Part shown: positions 1-10,813 of the stretch, piece after piece
Position numbering within the stretch: position 1 is the first letter of the stretch
Layout of the letters: each line of letters opens with the position of its first letter
Source of the DNA: Gigaspora rosea
Lineage: Eukaryota; Glomeromycota; Glomeromycetes; Diversisporales; Gigasporaceae
Assembly: GCA_003550325.1 (NCBI GenBank)
Contig: QKWP01000002.1
Span: 405,594 to 469,593, forward strand
DNA length: 64,000 nt
Direction: 5' to 3'
Position numbers and translations under genes: made by a program
The notes under the pieces: generated by a model
Seen by the model: the letters and a program-made list of their open reading frames with translations, nothing else
What the model was told of the DNA's origin: nothing
Database searches by the model: none

Positions 1-48
1 ATGCTCATTAGTATATTTTTATAATATAAAAGATACTCGTGGAATGCT

Positions 49-441
49 TCAAGTTGGTGTTCCTGGCCTTTTATAAATTAAGAAAATCTTCTGCTTCTTT
101 ATCGATCTGGGCTTCTTGACGAAGTGGTCTTTAGCTAATTTGTAATATAACTTATATAATTCCATTATGGAATTAAAAATCTTTGGATCCCAGCCATAAA
201 ATTCTTTGTAGTTATCTTTGATTTTATGATATTTTTCTTCATTAAGAAATATTGTTATAGCCAAATTTAGTATATATTCTTTTGGCTCTTCCGCTTGACG
301 TAATTTTCTAATTCTTTCTTTATAGTTCTGCACAAACTTGCCGTCTTTTGGTTTTCTATAATAAAGGCCTGCTTTGATTACATTAATTAAAGCTTGCTCG
401 ACTTCTTTGTATGTGGGCTTGGTTTCGTCTTGTTTGCTCAT
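49..441 (-). CDS. Hypothetical lysine-rich protein, 130 aa
   Basis: This is an uninterrupted frame from ATG (complement of 439-441) to TGA (49-51). I do not recognise the family. The protein is strongly charged (Lys, Glu, Asp) and Tyr-rich, reads as mostly helical, and has no obvious signal peptide, membrane segment or metal motif. The C-terminal ~25 residues are basic (KKPRSIKKQK). The start lies only 79 bp from the start of the divergent small ORF at 521, so the two could share a promoter. In DNA this AT-rich, a 130-codon frame with normal-looking composition is better than chance, but it could also be one exon of a longer gene running past the window edge, or a decayed gene. No function is proposed. 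Confidence 0.5.
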   Translation of the reverse strand: MSKQDETKPTYKEVEQALINVIKAGLYYRKPKDGKFVQNYKERIRKLRQAEEPKEYILNLAITIFLNEEKYHKIKDNYKEFYGWDPKIFNSIMELYKLYYKLAKDHFVKKPRSIKKQKIFLIYKRPGTPT

Positions 442-520
442 TGTAAGGGTATTTTTTTACTATATAATACTTATAAAATTGTTTTATTTTAAATAATAAA
501 ATTTATTAAATATATATATT
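442..520. promoter_or_regulatory. Putative divergent intergenic promoter
   Basis: This is a 79-bp, almost pure A/T spacer between two head-to-head ORFs. TATA-like runs (tatataatac, tatatatatt) are present, but such runs are common in this sequence. The inference rests on the gene arrangement alone. Confidence 0.2.
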
Positions 521-766
521 ATGCACAGTGAATATTCCTGCCAGTTTACAGGTAAAACTTGTGGAAAATCCTGTATGCGTGAAGAGGAGTGTTCTATTCA
601 TTGGAAGTATGTTAGAAAATTAGTTGATAAACAACTTATTCCTTGTAATGAGTATGGAAAACTTACTAGATCACGTTCTGGTCGATGTCCTATACATATA
701 AGAGGATTTTATACTTCTCAATATTATTACAGATTACGCTCTAAAGCAGAATTAGCTAGCAATTAG
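521..766 (+). CDS. Small Cys/His-rich protein, 81 aa
   Basis: The frame runs from ATG to TAG without interruption. The protein has six cysteines in a regular layout: C7, C14, C18, C24xxH27, then C42 and C56xxH59. The repeated CxxH endings and the spacing suggest a small zinc-binding module, perhaps two halves. No signal peptide is evident (the N terminus is MHSEYSCQF), so a secreted effector is less likely than an intracellular zinc-binding protein or a fragment of one. The basic Tyr/Arg-rich tail (YYYRLRSK) could bind nucleic acid. The family is not recognised. It is divergent from the ORF at 49-441 across 79 bp. It could instead be one exon of a larger gene. Confidence 0.45.
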   Translation: MHSEYSCQFTGKTCGKSCMREEECSIHWKYVRKLVDKQLIPCNEYGKLTRSRSGRCPIHIRGFYTSQYYYRLRSKAELASN

Positions 767-775
767 ACTCAAAAT

Positions 776-1043
776 TTCGGTACCCTGATATCATTTTTTG
801 TTCTAATTTTGATACCAAGATCTGAAATTTTAGTAAATATATCTGAAATTTTGGTACCCGGATCCGAAAAAATAGCTATCTATGTCTGAAATTTTGGTAC
901 CCGGGTATCAAAATTTTGGTACCAGAATCTGAAATATCTAAAATTTTGGTACCTGGGTATTATAATTTTGGTACCCATATTCGAAATTTTGGTATCTGTA
1001 TCCCAAATTTTGGTACCCCGCCATGGCGGGGTACCAAAATTTG
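776..1043. repeat. Dispersed GAAATTTTGGTACCC repeat cluster
   Basis: About ten imperfect copies of a ~15-bp motif, GAAATTTTGGTACCC (each centred on a KpnI-type GGTACC), lie at irregular 15-45 bp spacing, in both full and degenerate forms. The cluster ends in the perfect palindrome at 1004-1043. It begins within about 10 bp of the stop codon of the Cys-rich ORF. Confidence 0.75.
1004..1043. repeat. Perfect 40-bp palindrome
   Basis: The two 20-bp halves are exact reverse complements with no spacer, and the centre is CCATGG flanked by GGTACC on both sides. It is made from the same AAATTTTGGTACC motif as the preceding cluster, so it probably arose by inverted fusion of two repeat units. Confidence 0.9.
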
Positions 1044-1654
1044 TCCTTTGCTAAATAGAGTTAAATCGCTTTTTGAATTAGTTCTTGGATAATATAGAAA
1101 ATAGTATGCATATTAGGTTTGAATGGGCCTACAGAGAAGCACACTCGGACGCTTCAGTCCTCGGTGCTCTCTGCTCATTTCAGAGGCAAGTAATATAGCA
1201 TAATTTTTTTGTTGTCTTGTTTGGGATTAAAAACATAGCCAGAATGTTAACAAAGACTATGTACTCTTTAATATTGGAAACTCAAATTTAGGAATAAGAA
1301 GAGTAAGTTAACAGGATTTGGCTCTAGTATAATTTAGAGCTTGAATTTAATATAAGATTACATATATCTAGAAGAGCCTGGAAATAGGTAAGGAACCAAT
1401 TCTGGATACATTACGGTATTTTTTGTCCTAGAACCCCTTTATGCCCTACTAACACCAGAGAAACAAGTGAGACCACTACACAAAAGCGCAAGAAAACACC
1501 CGAGAATGCAGGAGAAAAATACAAGACTACCCACAGGACGCCGAAAAACCACGCAATACCATCTAGAAGAAACACGTAAAGACCACTCGCAAAAATACTA
1601 GAGAGGCATGTAAAATCATTCCACAAGGAATACTACAGAAACATTAGACCTAAC
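1044..1654. other. No gene seen; imperfect hairpin at 1130-1176
   Basis: I see no supported gene here. At 1130-1176 CAGAGAAGCACACTCGGAC pairs imperfectly with GTCCTCGGTGCTCTCTG across a GCTTCA loop. It is unusually GC-rich for the region and could be a hairpin or a small MITE remnant. The 71-codon minus-strand frame at 1411-1626 has no recognisable content. Confidence 0.4.
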
Positions 1655-1800
1655 GGTACCAACGACAACATCAACTATGACACCAGCGAAGATACCAACA
1701 AGCGACAACACCAGGGATGGCACCAACGACGGCGACACCAGTGAAGACACCAACAAGCGACAACACTAGCGATGGCACCAATGATGGCGACACTAGCAAC
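1655..1800. repeat. Minisatellite, GGCACCAACGACGGCGACACC type
   Basis: Degenerate tandem units combine accaacaagcgacaacacc with agggatggcaccaacgacg. The GC content is higher than in the surroundings. The same GACACC/ACCAGYGAAG vocabulary recurs, often on the opposite strand, at 38100-38320, 41745-42830 and 50990-51130. It may be a relic of a Thr/Ser/Asp-rich coding repeat, but no long frame survives. Confidence 0.65.
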
Positions 1801-2081
1801 TATATTAAAAAAAAAGGTTAGAAAACGAAAACAAAAAAAAAACCAAATAAATGATTATCAACGATCCGTGCGGGTGCGTGAAAACATTTTCCCTTTCATT
1901 AAAATATAAAAACAAAAATTCTTTGATACTAAAATATTATAACACACTTTAGTACATGCTTCCAGTGTTGTCATTGGACATGTCCAATACTATGTTTTTT
2001 GTCCAATGTCCAAGATTGTCCAAAACTGTTCAAGCCTATGTCCAAGGCTTAAATAATTAATGAATTAATTTAATAAATATA
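1801..2081. other. Spacer with TGTCCA repeats
   Basis: No gene is seen. At 1970-2045 several TGTCCAA/TTGGACA motifs follow a CAGTGTTG start, which resembles the hAT-type termini seen elsewhere in the window. No partner end was found. Confidence 0.35.
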
Positions 2082-2952
2082 TACAGTCTTCCCTCTCTAT
2101 AATCACACCTTTGGGATACAGAAAACTGTGATTATAAAGAGGTGTGACTAATATAGAGGTAACCTCTATATAGTCACAATTATATAATAAAATATAAAAG
2201 GTGACTATATAGAGGTAGGTTTACTAATTTTCTATTGGACGATTACAAATAGTATTGGGATCCGGATGTCAATCCAGATATCAGGATAGTCATCCACGCT
2301 CAAAAACAACTATCCAGATAGGGCATCCATATCCATCTGACAAATATCTGTGCTCAAAAAGGCCATTCGGATATCCGGATAATAGCCAATTAAAATGCGT
2401 TAACCAATAATTTTATAAGTATTACGATAAATTAAAAAGTCTATATAATCATTCCGGATGACAATCCAGAATATTTCTGTTATCCGGATTCACCATCCGT
2501 AACTTATTAAAACTGAGTAATAAACGCTCTAATGTACCGCAATTAAAGAATAAACATTTCACAATGATTGAAGAAATGTTTTTGCTTTTGCAGCTATGCT
2601 AAGATGGCATCCAGTTACTGAATTAAAAATAAGATTTCATGCGTCCAATCACAATTGGGGGGAAGAAATTAGGGCTCCCGGGACTTTTGATAAATTATTT
2701 GCGCATGGGTGTCTTATATCGGCCTAATTACAAACATAGTTGCAGGTGCTATAGTGATAATCACTAATTAATTTTTTTATAGTAAAATTTTGCAGATCTG
2801 CGTTCTATATTAAAAAATAGAATTTACTACGCCTTTAATTCCTCTCGTAATATTTAACATTTTTTAATTCTATAAAAGCAAAATGTTTAATGAAAGGCAC
2901 CTTTATATAGTAACAACGTCAGATTTTTAATTTAAAAAATAAAATATATCAT

Positions 2953-3410
2953 GGCTTGTCGGGATATCTACTATCATACGATTTACAAACATTATGTAGG
3001 CCACATAGTAAATCGTTGGCCGGGCTAGAGTTAATACTTCAATCCGAATTATTATATTTTTATTATAGTATAAATCCAGATATAAAATATATCCGGATAT
3101 AAATTACTATGTTTTATTATAAAAATATCAATCCGGATATAAATATATCGGATTGAAGTATTAACTCTAGGCCGGGCTTTTTTTTAAAAAAATTTAAATA
3201 CAATAGCTCTCGAAAAAATAAACATGTGAAAATAAATTATACTTGCTGAAGCCTGTACTTTAAATTAATGATGCCTTTTTTTAATTTTGTTTAAGTGCAA
3301 TAATAATTAATTTTCACCTTATTTAAAAATAAAAAAAGCCCGGCCAACGATTTACTATATGGCCTGTATTATGTTTGTAAATCGTATGATAGTAGATATT
3401 CTGACAAGCC
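2953..3410. mobile_element. MITE nested in the Tigger leader
   Basis: Two ~74-bp arms (2953-3026 and 3337-3410) begin GGCTTGTC and end in CGGGCT, and are near-exact inverted copies. The interior is AT-rich and non-coding. A second, smaller element (3029-3166) is inserted just inside the left arm, so this is a Tigger, MITE, MITE stack. Confidence 0.8.
3029..3166. mobile_element. Small MITE nested within the MITE, TA target site
   Basis: GAGTTAATACTTCAATCCGA at 3029 is the exact inverse of the sequence ending at 3166. Both ends abut TA. The interior repeats ATCCGGATAT-type motifs. Its position splits the left arm boundary of the larger MITE, so it is the youngest of the three. Confidence 0.8.
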
Positions 3411-3956
3411 TCTTGAAACGGAAATTTTACTACTGGACCTTAAGTCCCATTTAAAAATTTGCTATTTGTTGGTTAGCAAATGACTTAAATTAAAATAAAT
3501 TTTGTAACATATCTTTTATTTAAAACTTAGCTGCCACTTTGACTATTATAATATCAGCTTGGGCTAGTTTTAAGACTGGAGCCATGGGACTGGATAAAAA
3601 ATTTACCTTTATTTGGCCTTACCAGAATTGATCCACACTATTTAATTTAGAATAGTAAGAAAATGTAAAATAAGTCCTAAAAAGCTAACTCTTGGAATGC
3701 ACCATGCAGCAATGCAAGTATTATAATAATATTTGCATGAAATTTTTTTTTGCGATATACTAATTAGGAAAAGCGGTAGTCGCAGAAGGAATCGGTATAG
3801 TATTGAACCCTGGATCTTGACCCGAATCTTTGAGTATGGTATTGAATCACAAAAGCCTACCTTGTTCGTGATGCGCAACATACTAATAAAAGATTTGTTA
3901 ATATAATGCATATGTACGTAAGTATGAAGTTGATAAAAAAAGTGCTAATAATTCAG

Positions 3957-4130
3957 CCTTTTGACCCAAGTTCAAAGTAAAACAAAACGCCAATACCATA
4001 TTCTGAAGATACAGGTGTTATCATAAGCCGTCCTTTTTTTTTTCCTTTTGATCCAAGTTCAAAGTAAAACAAAACGCCAATACCATATTCTGAAAATACA
4101 GGCATTATCATAAGCTGTCAACTTTTTTTT
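3957..4130. repeat. 87-bp tandem duplication upstream of the transposase
   Basis: Two adjacent copies (3957-4043 and 4044-4130) share ccaagttcaaagtaaaac, the ccaataccatattctga block, and a poly-T end. They differ at only a few positions, which indicates a recent local duplication. It lies directly upstream of the transposase ORF. Confidence 0.85.
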
Positions 4131-4156
4131 TTAATAAAAGGGCTAAAAGGAAGTGC

Positions 4157-5586
4157 ATGTCTAAATCAATCATTGTTAGTATTATGCCTCCTGAATCTGT
4201 GCCCAAAAAGACACGTTGTCGTATTAGCAACAAACAAAAAAAAGAAATTTGCGAGTTTTCAAAAAAAAATCCAACCTATAAACAACAAGAAATTGCGGAT
4301 GAGTTCATAAGGCGTTATCCAGATTTGAGAATTGATCGCACAACCATATCAAAGATATTAAAAAAAACGGATGAATATCAAAAGCTTGATGATAACGTAC
4401 AAGCAGATAATACTTTTCATCACCGTTCTGTGAAGTATCCCAGGTTGGAACTCGCCATGAACATGTGGATAGAGCGGGTTAAAGCAGAAGAAATGATTAT
4501 ATCAGAGTCATTAATAAAAGAAAAAGGCCGCCAATTCGCACAAGCATTTGACATACCTAAAGAATCACTTGTATTTTCAAACGGGTGGATCACTAGATTT
4601 AAGAAACGCAATGGTTTAAAAAAAATTGTAATGCATGGCGAGGCTGCAAGTGCACCCCTAGCAAGCTTACCTGCCGAATGAATTAAACTACAAGAACTTC
4701 TATCTCACTATAGCTCCGAACATATATACAACACTGATAAAACGGGCCTATTCTACCGATTACTCCCTAATCAAACTCTTTCTAATAAAAAAAAAGGTTA
4801 CTGGAAAAAAGAAGGTACCTTGGTAAAAAAAGAAAAAAAAAAGAAAAAAGAAAGAAAAAAAAAAAAAGAAAAAAGAAAGAAAGAAAAAAAAAAGAAAAAA
4901 GAAAAAAAAACCAAAAAAAAATTAACTTTTTTTTTTTAGGATAAAACAAGAGTAACGGTGCTACTTTGTTCCAACTCAACTAGCACTGACAAGTTATAGC
5001 CACTAGTTATTGGCACCTCTAAAAAGCCACGATCTTTTAACGGGATAAACATATCGCAGCTACCAGTAACTTACCGAAATAACAAAAAAGCGTGGATGAG
5101 AAATAATATTTGGGAAGAATGGCTAAAATTTATTGACAAAGGTTTTCATATCCAAGGTAAGAAGGTCCTGCTTCTCGTTGACAATGCAGCTTCTCATATT
5201 ACTTCGGGAACAAATAATGCTGAAGATCAAGATGATGATAATGCTGAAGAATTATCATCAGAAAATGATTCTGCTGAAGAAAATGAAGATCAACAAGAGC
5301 CCCAGGGAAACCCGCAAGAAAGGTCCCGAGGAAGGTCCCGAGGAAGATCACAAGGATCTCAAAGGTCCAATTCTACCCGTTCAAGCCAACCAAGACGAAC
5401 TTCAGAAAATTTTTACCTTACAAATATCAAACTCCATTTTCTTCCCCCAAACACGACAGCCCATCTCCAGCCGATGGATGCTGGTATAATTAAATGTTTC
5501 AAATCAAAATATAAGAGCTTATACTGTCGTTATTTGATTGATCAATTTGAAAAAAATAAGGATCAGAGGTAAGAATTCAATAAAAT

Positions 5587-5618
<32 letters not shown>

Positions 5619-6585
5619 TAAAAAAAAAGTATAATTCTGGATAAGAAATTTATTGATACTACGCATTCTCTAAATGCATGCTTAAATTTGGGCCCAAATT
5701 TGCATATGTGTGCGTCAAAATAAAATTTGTGTCAGATCAAAATTTAAATATTATTTTATTAGGGTTAGGGAGAAATTCTATGTTAGGGTAGGAGTAGATA
5801 TTAGCGGCATTATAGTTATTTTGATTTGACGCATATTTTAATTTGATGAACAACAATCCAAGTGCGTGCACTTATAGAGATTTTTACTGTACCTTTAATC
5901 ATTCGGGTTAGACCAATAAAAAACAATCTACAAAAATAAATTTTGTAAAGAATTGTTTTTATGTTAAAAAATAAAACTTAATGCCATTTTCTAATGGTTT
6001 ATATAATATAGAAAACTTTCCTTGAAACAAGCCATCGATTTTATCTCTAATGCCTGGGAGGAAGTCAGTGAAAATACTATAAAAAATTGCTAGGGAGCTA
6101 CCAAAATTATGCCAGAAACAAGCGAACCAGATGAAAGTGAATCAGATAACGAATTTCAGAATGAGACCACTAATGTTGATGATGCTACTATGCTGCTTGA
6201 AGACCTTTCAGCTGAAACTAACCCAATAGTTCAAGAATTATCAGATAATATCGAAGAATATATCGAAATGATTGACCAGCCAGCAGCGACAGAGGACGTA
6301 CTAACGGATGAAGGTATTATCGAAATGGTAATGGATGAATTTCGTGATAATGAAACTGATGATAATGATAGTGACGATGAAGAACCACCACCACCCCCAA
6401 TAACTATAACGGATGCTGTTGAGGCGTTAGAGAAAGTTATAAGGTATCAAGAAGGTCTCGACAATGGAAAAGGATTCGACGAGAATGGGTTAATTATGTT
6501 ACGAAAAAAGCTCAAAGAATGGCGATATGAAAAAAATAAATCTAAAAAACAAACCTCAATCTTTTCTTTTTTACAACAATCCTAG
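4157..6585 (+). pseudogene. Tigger/pogo DDD transposase, decayed
   Basis: The N-terminal part (4157-4681) reads as a CENP-B/pogo DNA-binding region: a first helix-turn-helix (KKEICEFSKKNPTYKQQEIA) followed by a second CENPB-type one ending in SNGWITRFKKRNGL. After an in-frame TGA at 4679, the same frame continues with YNTDKTGLFYRL (first Asp). It is then disturbed by a long A-rich tract at about 4828-4940. The core resumes with LLLVDNAASH (second Asp, about 5180) and LPPNTTAHLQPMDAGIIK (third Asp). An intron fits 5569-6011 (GTAAGA...ATAG) and restores the frame into KLSLKQAIDFISNAWEEVS. A TAG follows where Trp is usual (NCW). The acidic C-terminal region (6109-6585) ends in the FSFLQQS type. 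An unusual ~70-residue acidic then Arg/Ser-rich insertion sits between the second and third Asp. Confidence 0.88.
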
Positions 6586-7359
6586 TATTGTAGCATCGTG
6601 TTCACCATGTCCAAATTCAATTTCGGTTTTTTTTTTATTTTATGTTTTTTTGTTTTATTTGGCACTATATTTTTTTTTGATTTATTTAGTTGGAATACCG
6701 AAAGTGGTTCTGGTTATCGAATCACGAGGAAGGGTAATGTTTCATTGGAAATAAAGGATACAGTTTGATCTTAAATAAAAAAGACCAATCTAAATGTTAA
6801 ATACAGTACTGTGTAATGATAAAAGTATGCTCAAATAAACCTTGCTATGACCGAATAAGACATAAGGCAAGACCTAAATGTTAACAATTTGCATTCACAT
6901 TCTTGTTAATTACTAAACCCACATAACTTTACAAATTAAAAGGCATTTTAACATTGCGATCAGTTATGGTACCTCAAAAGTTCTACTATGTGTGAACGTA
7001 CGTACTGCATGTCCACGGTAAGGCTGGTTAATCTATAAAAACTAAAAATATTGTGCCCCATTACGTGCATGCGTACGTACAAACACTAGATCTGGCTAAT
7101 CTACAAGAATTAAAAAATGCAACGCTAATTAAAAATAGAATAAAACTTATCTGATTTGTTATATTTATTTTGTGATTTTATAGAGAGAAATTTATATAAG
7201 CGTTATATAATTGGTTAACAAAAAAGTGTGATAGTAACTATAAGGCGATTGTGTCTATATAGAGGTATAAATAATATAAAAAAGGTTGGTAAAAATAAAA
7301 CTGTGATTATATAGAGGTTGTGACTATAGAGGAGGTGACTATAGAGGGGGTGAACTGTA

Positions 7360-8289
7360 ATTATATATTTTTTTAGGTGCTGGATTCATTTTTAAAAAAA
7401 TTAAAATAAATAATCTTAATAAAATTTTAAGTAATTTTAATTTGAAAAAATGTTCAAGATGTCCACAAAACATCCAATATACTTTACTGCATGCTTCTAT
7501 ATAATTTACAAAATAATCTGTAAAATATGTATACAAACTCATGTTAAAAGCCATTTCTTATACCATTAACACAATGTAAGTGAGGTAAACTTGTCTGAAA
7601 TCTTTCTTGAGTGCAATTTTCCATATACTTGCTTTTAGTTGAATTTAAACAAATCAGTAATGGTTTAAAAAAGGCAATTTTCTGCAACTACCATATATTA
7701 ACTGAAAAAAACTTTTAGTAGACCAAATTAGAACAAAAATTATAATAACAAAAGTTGGTTGTAATACTTACAAAGAAGTTAATTACCCTTAACAATTTTT
7801 TTTACATTACAGCTTGAAGTTACTAAGTAACATTTTACTTCTTTTTTAAATAAATTTGGATAGTCTTATAAGTGTAATAACAAATATTATGTAATATTCT
7901 AAGGGGAGAGGTCTCTAATTTTCTTACGTTATATATATAAATTTATAACAACCAATCACATTTCTCTTACGTGGAGGAGGGGGTAGAGAGTATAGTAAAA
8001 ATATTATGTAATATCTGTTATTATCCTAAAAGAATGAGCAAAAAGTTAAAATCGAAAGTACTAAATATTTTGAACAATCTTAGTCTGAATACGCATATCT
8101 TACTAAGCAAAGTCTTTAAGTTATGCGGCAAAAAAAAATTTATTTAACTTGCTGATTCTACTAGTTATGTTCTATAGAATTCAAAGATTAAATCTTGGTT
8201 TTATTCAAATTAGTAGTAGTTTATTGCAAGATAAAAACTGTGTATTAGGGGCCTGTTATAATTGATCACTACCATGTAACCATATGAAA
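7360..8289. other. No gene seen
   Basis: This is AT-rich DNA with no supported frame or paired repeat. The 71-codon minus-strand frame at 7339-7554 overlaps the transposon end and has no recognisable content. Confidence 0.4.
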
Positions 8290-8339
8290 TTTATATACCC
8301 TTTATTTACAATTTACCAATTAATAGTTAATAATTTTTG

Positions 8340-8935
8340 ATTTACTGATCTATTTTAACCAATTTTATCACCAAAATAACTATCTTAATATGACAATTCT
8401 AACAAGTATAAAATTATCACAATCTAATTATAGGGTCCTGAGATCAATATAGATTTATTTTATTTTATAAAATTATATTAGTAAATTTGCAAATTTTTAT
8501 ATATAAACCTTTAATACCTTATATTCCTAAAAATAAGCAACCTTTTTTTGGGCAAAAAATTATACAAAAAAATATAGGAGTTGCTTATTTTCGAATTGTT
8601 GAAGTTTTTAAAAAATTGAAAAATGTACTAATAAATAGTTGTCCAAATGATACCAAATTTTTACTTTAAAGATACAAATTTATTAATAGCACTTTTGAGA
8701 TTTATTTAGTAAAATTAGACTTTTATATATAGCAACTACCAACGAATTTTTAGAGATTTTTGAAAAAATCAGGGGTAGCTTTATTTTCAGAGTAGCTTAT
8801 TTTTGGGAATTTATAGTACCTATGATTGGATTTTTCAATTTTGTATTTGTTAGAATTATCAGTCATTTTGGTAGTAAAATTATCCAAAATGGACTAGTAG
8901 ATCAAAAATTATTCTTTGTCAAATAATTGGTCACA
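8340..8935. mobile_element. Inverted-repeat element of the GAGACGATTCTAACAAGC family, interrupted
   Basis: The left half (8340-8440) runs from gatttactgatctatttta through caattctaacaagtataaaa. The right half (8827-8930) is its inverted partner, from tgttagaattatcagtcatt to gactagtagatcaaaaatta. Both match the family also found at 31620, 32200 and 57240. The halves are separated by a second element at about 8530-8815, so this copy has been split by a later insertion. Confidence 0.65.
8530..8815. mobile_element. Element of the CCGAAAATAAGC family
   Basis: Its left side contains gcaacctttttttgggc and ggagttgcttattttcga, and its right side contains ggggtagctttattttca and gtagcttatttttggga. The interior matches 56490-56790 closely, including aaaaatgtactaataaa and agttgtccaaatg. 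It is non-coding. Confidence 0.65.
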
Positions 8936-8959
8936 ATACTTCTCTTATAAAAAAAAAAT

Positions 8960-9700
8960 TTAGTATTAGGATAATTTTAATGCTCACTAAAGATGAAATT
9001 TACCAGGTGCTATATCTCGAATATTAAGGACTCCTAAAAACCTCATAAGAGCCAAAATTTGAACCTTATATCTATGTTATATAAAACTCTTCTTTATCCT
9101 AAAACTGCACTCTAAACTCTAAAAATTCCTAGACTGGTGAATTTCACCATTTGTTAGTAAATTCTTAATTTTATATTCTATTTGCATACTAATTATATAT
9201 CTAAAGTAAATATATGATATAAAGATATTTTTTATAGTAATTTATACTTTATTAAGCATAGTTTAAATAACAAAAATTGTATAAAAATCTATTTGTTTAT
9301 TAAAAAGTTTTATTAGTAAAAACTTTAACCTGACCATAATACCTCATCTTCTTTATATAATACATTTAATAGTTAATAGGTTATTTTATTAATAAAATAA
9401 CAGAAAAACTCTAATTGTTAAAGAAATTATACTGGAATTTTTTCAGTTATTCGGAATCTCCAATATTTTACAATAGATTTTTGTGCTCTAACATACACCT
9501 ATTCATGTAATAAGTTTGTTATAAAACTTTGTTTTTTTTATAAGACTTATTGGTTAACAAGAACAGCCTTTGCTATAAATTTATATACAATCAAGCACAT
9601 CAAACATGTGAACAAGCATTTGAATGAAGATTTAAAAATGTTGACATGTTATAATGATGTAAAATAACTTTTATTTTTATTATTAGGATCATGCCAAAAT
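8960..9700. other. No gene seen
   Basis: This is AT-rich non-coding sequence. No paired termini were found by eye. Confidence 0.4.
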
Positions 9701-10190
9701 CAATAACTTAACTGGATCAGCTGAAAAATCATTCAGCAAAATTTTTTCAGGTGCCCTAGTAATTATGATAAAAGCTGCATAAGCAGATGGGCAACCCGGA
9801 GTTTATTCCAGGCCTGATCTATATAAAACAATATATACATCATATTTAGTGATGCAGGAGAATTATTTCCACAACCGTGGAAAGATCCACTATGCTATGG
9901 AAATGATCGTTAACAATTTTAAAAATTCCACGTGTGGAATTGTCACATTGATAATCATTGATAATTTAGGGGATACTTAAAGCAGCAAATCACATGACCT
10001 CAGGTTTTGCTTTAATATTAGGGTTAGAATCGTCTTGGGTAAGGACTAGAAAGTATCATATAGGGTAAAATTACCTTCCTGACATTTTTGTTAATGCTCC
10101 AAGATGGGTTTAGACTACGGTTTTTTGTATTTTTCGCCTTCTTCTTTTTTTTTTGCTTGTTTTACTGATCTGGGTTCATTAAAATTTACC
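9700..10190. mobile_element. Fragments of two MITE families
   Basis: 9711-9785 (atcagctgaaaaatcattc, then tcaggtgccctagtaatta) matches the tail seen at 62020-62092. 9960-10150 (tcctgacatttttgttaatg, ccaagatgggtttagacta) matches the arm of the 14661-15740 element, so it is a solo or truncated copy. Confidence 0.5.
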
Positions 10191-10277
10191 AATTTGATTG
10201 GCTTTTTATCACGTGATCTGTCCACTTTAAGGAACATCTAACTTTAGTAATTTTACAATTTCAAATCATGTATATAT

Positions 10278-10670
10278 GCAAATTTACATTTTTGATATAC
10301 TTGTCTCAATTTTTTACTCTTGCGCAATACTTGGAGCATGTGTTAAGGGCTCTATGGCTGCAGTAATAACATAGCAGCCTTAGAGTGTTGTTCTAATTGT
10401 ATGGATAATGTTATAGACTACTATAATGTAGGTCGTTTGCTGTGCTTCATACAATTACTAGTTAATTTCATGTTATTTCTAAAAATGATTAACTAAAATA
10501 CTTAGATAATATCATCATCATATATGATAATAATTAGTCATAACAAATTTACTGTTCAAACTTATGCCAAGGATGTACAATCAAGATCATTGAAAACAGT
10601 ATAACTATTCTTACGCAAAAGTAAAAATTGAGACAAGGATTTACAGTATATCAAAAATGTAACTTCTGCA
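10278..10670. mobile_element. MITE with ~50-bp inverted ends
   Basis: catttttgatatacttgtct at 10288 is matched in inverse at 10625-10660 (agacaaggatttacagtata, tcaaaaatgtaac), with a small insertion in the right arm. The interior is non-coding. The ends share the TATCAAAAATGTAAC word with repeats at 23380-23510 and 60730-60870. Confidence 0.7.
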
Positions 10671-10813
10671 TGATTTATAAAATTGGCAATTCACAATTTA
10701 CATTGTAAACAAGGTAAAGCGTCGCGCTAATCCTGTGAGCCTTGTGCTAGCTAACTGTTACGTAAGATACGATAAATTAGGATAATTATGTACGGCATGA
10801 ATAATAATTACAT

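Larger units (their letters stand above)
2084..7357 (+). mobile_element. Tigger/pogo-type DNA transposon, 5.27 kb, with nested insertions
   Basis: The left end CAGTCTTCCCTCTCTATAAT (2084) and the right end (complement of 7335-7357, ending GGGGGTGAACTG) form inverted repeats that match at about 19 of 23 positions. The element is flanked by TA on both sides (2082-2083 and 7358-7359), as expected for Tc1/mariner-pogo elements. Subterminal arrays of gtgattatatagagg motifs lie inside both ends (2105-2215 and 7225-7340). The interior carries a decayed pogo-family transposase (4157-6585). The long ~2-kb leader contains a nested inverted-repeat element (2953-3410) and a further one inside that. The element appears dead as an autonomous unit, but its ends are well preserved. 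Confidence 0.88.

Noticed and set aside
3642-3911. 89-codon minus-strand frame with a GGGTTCAATACT box-B-like word
   Set aside because: It lies within the Tigger leader and no box A fits at the right distance, so neither a gene nor a SINE head is supported.
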